Assembly: GCF_000705555.1 (NCBI RefSeq)
Contig: NZ_JMQN01000059.1
Location: 1-64,000, forward strand
Reading direction: 5' to 3'
DNA length: 64,000 nt
Source of the DNA: Marinobacterium lacunae
Lineage (GTDB): Bacteria > Pseudomonadota > Gammaproteobacteria > Pseudomonadales > Balneatricaceae
Shown here piece after piece: positions 62,706 through 64,000 of the stretch; position 1 is the stretch's first letter, and each line of letters starts with the position of its first letter. A model generated the notes under the pieces. That model searched no databases. It saw only the letters and a program-made list of their open reading frames with translations, and had not been told where the DNA came from. The position numbers were made by a program, and so were the translations under genes.

Positions 62706-64000
62706 ATGATCCGTTTCCTTCTAAACGAGCAGGACGTCACGTTAGAGAGTTGCGCGCCAGATTTGAGCGTTCTGGACTATCTTCGCACCATCGCTGTGCA
62801 ACGCGGCACTAAAGAGGGGTGTGCTTCGGGGGATTGCGGCGCCTGTACGGTTGTCGTTGCAGAGCCCTCGGGTGATGGGTTGTCCTATACCAGCGTGAAT
62901 AGCTGTATCACCTTTGTTGGGACACTTCACGGCAAACAGTTACTCACGGTCGAGCATCTTGAGGCCGACGGACGTTTGCATCCTGTGCAGCAGGCGATGG
63001 TGGACTTTCATGGCTCGCAATGCGGCTTCTGCACCCCCGGTTTTATTATGTCGATGTTCGCGCTGTACAAGCGCGACCGTCAGCCGACCCGCGCAGAGGT
63101 CGAGCGCTCGCTATCCGGTAATCTGTGCCGGTGCACCGGTTACCGGCCGATAATCGATGCCGCGCTGAGCCTCGCCGGAGCTTCAGTCGAGGATCAGCAC
63201 GCCCTCCGGGAGGAGGCCGTCAGTACTCGGCTGAAAAAGATTCGCGCCGATCACCCCAGCGGTTCGCTCGAGTGCGGTGGCAGACGCTTTTTCCTGCCGG
63301 CTACATGCGATGAGCTTGCGGCGCTGCTTCAGGCATACCCTCAGGCACAGCTACTGGCCGGAGGGACCGATCTTGCACTGAGCGTTACCCAACAGCTAAA
63401 GCAGCCTGCCGTATTGATCTATACAGGCGGCATAGCCGAGCTCTCGATCATAGAGGAGCGCAATAATTGCCTTCTGGTGGGCGCTGCGGTGAGCTACACG
63501 CGCCTTGAGAGCGCGTTGAAACAGCACCTGCCCGCGTTCGGCCACTTGCTCGACAGGCTCGGCTCGTTACAGGTGCGCAATCAGGGGACCCTGGCGGGAA
63601 ATCTGGCCAATGCTTCTCCAATTGGGGATACACCGCCTGTGCTGTTGGCGCTGGACGCCAAGCTGCACATCCGCAGCGGTAACCATTGTGAAGTGATTGG
63701 CATCGACGACTTCTTTACCGGATACCGCCAGACCGCGCTGCCGGCCAATGGGTTTATTGAACAGATCCAGATTCCCGTGCCTGACGATAATCTGTTTAAG
63801 GTCTACAAGGTTTCAAAGCGCTTCGATGATGACATATCCGCCGTCTGTGCTGCGTTCAATATCACGCTTTCAGAGGGCGTCGTCACGGCCGCCCGCCTTG
63901 GATTTGGCGGTATGGCCGCGACACCAGCCCGTGCGCTGAACGCCGAACAAGCCCTGATAGGGCGGCCATTTGACGAGCAGGGGATTCTCGCAGCACAAGA
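62706..64000 (+). CDS. xdhA: Xanthine dehydrogenase small subunit XdhA, 3'-truncated by window edge
   Basis: Open from ATG 62706 to the window end (431 codons; the full protein is usually about 480). Two [2Fe-2S] clusters are complete: Cys39, 44, 47, 67 (GCASGDCGACTV) and Cys106, 109, 141, 143 (CGFCTPGF, CRCTGYRP). The FAD domain follows from about 195 (LLAGGTDLALSVTQQL, QVRNQGTLAGNLANASPIGD, FFTGYRQTAL). It passes electrons from the XdhB molybdenum site to NAD+ during hypoxanthine/xanthine oxidation to urate. AAAAAGG precedes the start. xdhB should follow outside the window. Confidence 0.95.
   Translation, partial: MIRFLLNEQDVTLESCAPDLSVLDYLRTIAVQRGTKEGCASGDCGACTVVVAEPSGDGLSYTSVNSCITFVGTLHGKQLLTVEHLEADGRLHPVQQAMVDFHGSQCGFCTPGFIMSMFALYKRDRQPTRAEVERSLSGNLCRCTGYRPIIDAALSLAGASVEDQHALREEAVSTRLKKIRADHPSGSLECGGRRFFLPATCDELAALLQAYPQAQLLAGGTDLALSVTQQLKQPAVLIYTGGIAELSIIEERNNCLLVGAAVSYTRLESALKQHLPAFGHLLDRLGSLQVRNQGTLAGNLANASPIGDTPPVLLALDAKLHIRSGNHCEVIGIDDFFTGYRQTALPANGFIEQIQIPVPDDNLFKVYKVSKRFDDDISAVCAAFNITLSEGVVTAARLGFGGMAATPARALNAEQALIGRPFDEQGILAAQ

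Overview
The window looks like the chromosome of a marine gammaproteobacterium. RlmC, the PuuA/PuuB/PuuC-type proteins, UrtABCDE and the UreABCEFG proteins all read as gammaproteobacterial. The many transporter-linked sensors and c-di-GMP proteins would suit an Oceanospirillales-type genus such as Marinobacterium or Neptunomonas, but that placement is inference because no rRNA or other marker gene is present. No tRNA, rRNA, CRISPR array, insertion sequence or prophage was found.

Layout. (1) 1-4.1 kb: small, mostly unlinked plus-strand accessory genes (monooxygenase fragment, GNAT, VOC, C39-like, Lcl-domain, DUF2306, YgjP-like protease, glutaredoxin). (2) 4.1-6.9 kb: a tight minus-strand operon of DUF2878, chalcone-isomerase-like, DUF3833 lipoprotein, SDR and NTF2-like proteins. 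(3) 7.0-12.7 kb: LysR/MFS pair, TPR protein, a decayed isochorismatase, rlmC and a GM-rich ZraP/Spy-like protein. (4) 12.9-20.1 kb: polyamine (putrescine) catabolism genes puuC, two divergent puuA-type ligases and puuB, plus an inositol-phosphatase-like gene and DUF1810. (5) 20.1-26.9 kb: an operon of a chemoreceptor, a hybrid kinase whose sensor is a complete NCS1 (purine/cytosine permease) fold, and its LuxR-type response regulator, behind a good sigma-54-type promoter and an NtrC-like site. (6) 27-31 kb: CMD/LysR pair, a lipoprotein and a TPR protein. (7) 31.0-37.6 kb: urea ABC transporter urtABCDE plus ureD. (8) 37.5-43.7 kb: a PHP-glycosyltransferase fusion and an ammonium-transporter-PAS-PAS-GGDEF-EAL fusion. 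(9) 44-50.7 kb: RpiR regulator, allantoicase and ureABCE-(mini HupE)-ureFG. (10) 51-56.6 kb: a GGDEF-EAL protein, a likely Fur-controlled small RNA, and an ammonium-transporter-histidine-kinase with its NarL-type regulator. (11) 56.8-64.0 kb: a nucleobase/nucleoside BMP-type ABC transporter with xanthine-guanine phosphoribosyltransferase and a gutted 8-oxoguanine deaminase, divergent from xdhA, which runs off the window.

Taken together, about 45 kb forms a nitrogen-scavenging region. Purines would enter through the BMP-type ABC system and be salvaged by Gpt or oxidised by xanthine dehydrogenase. Allantoicase releases urea, which also enters through UrtABCDE, and nickel urease turns it into ammonium. 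Uricase, allantoinase and ureidoglycolate-cleaving genes are not in the window. Three sensor proteins in this region use a transporter fold as the input domain (NCS1-hybrid kinase, Amt-GGDEF/EAL, Amt-kinase). This is the most unusual theme here: substrate-sensing permease folds appear wired to transcription, c-di-GMP and chemotaxis. The second notable find is a Fur-box, promoter and terminator unit at about 53.3-53.46 kb that looks like a RyhB/PrrF-type sRNA gene.
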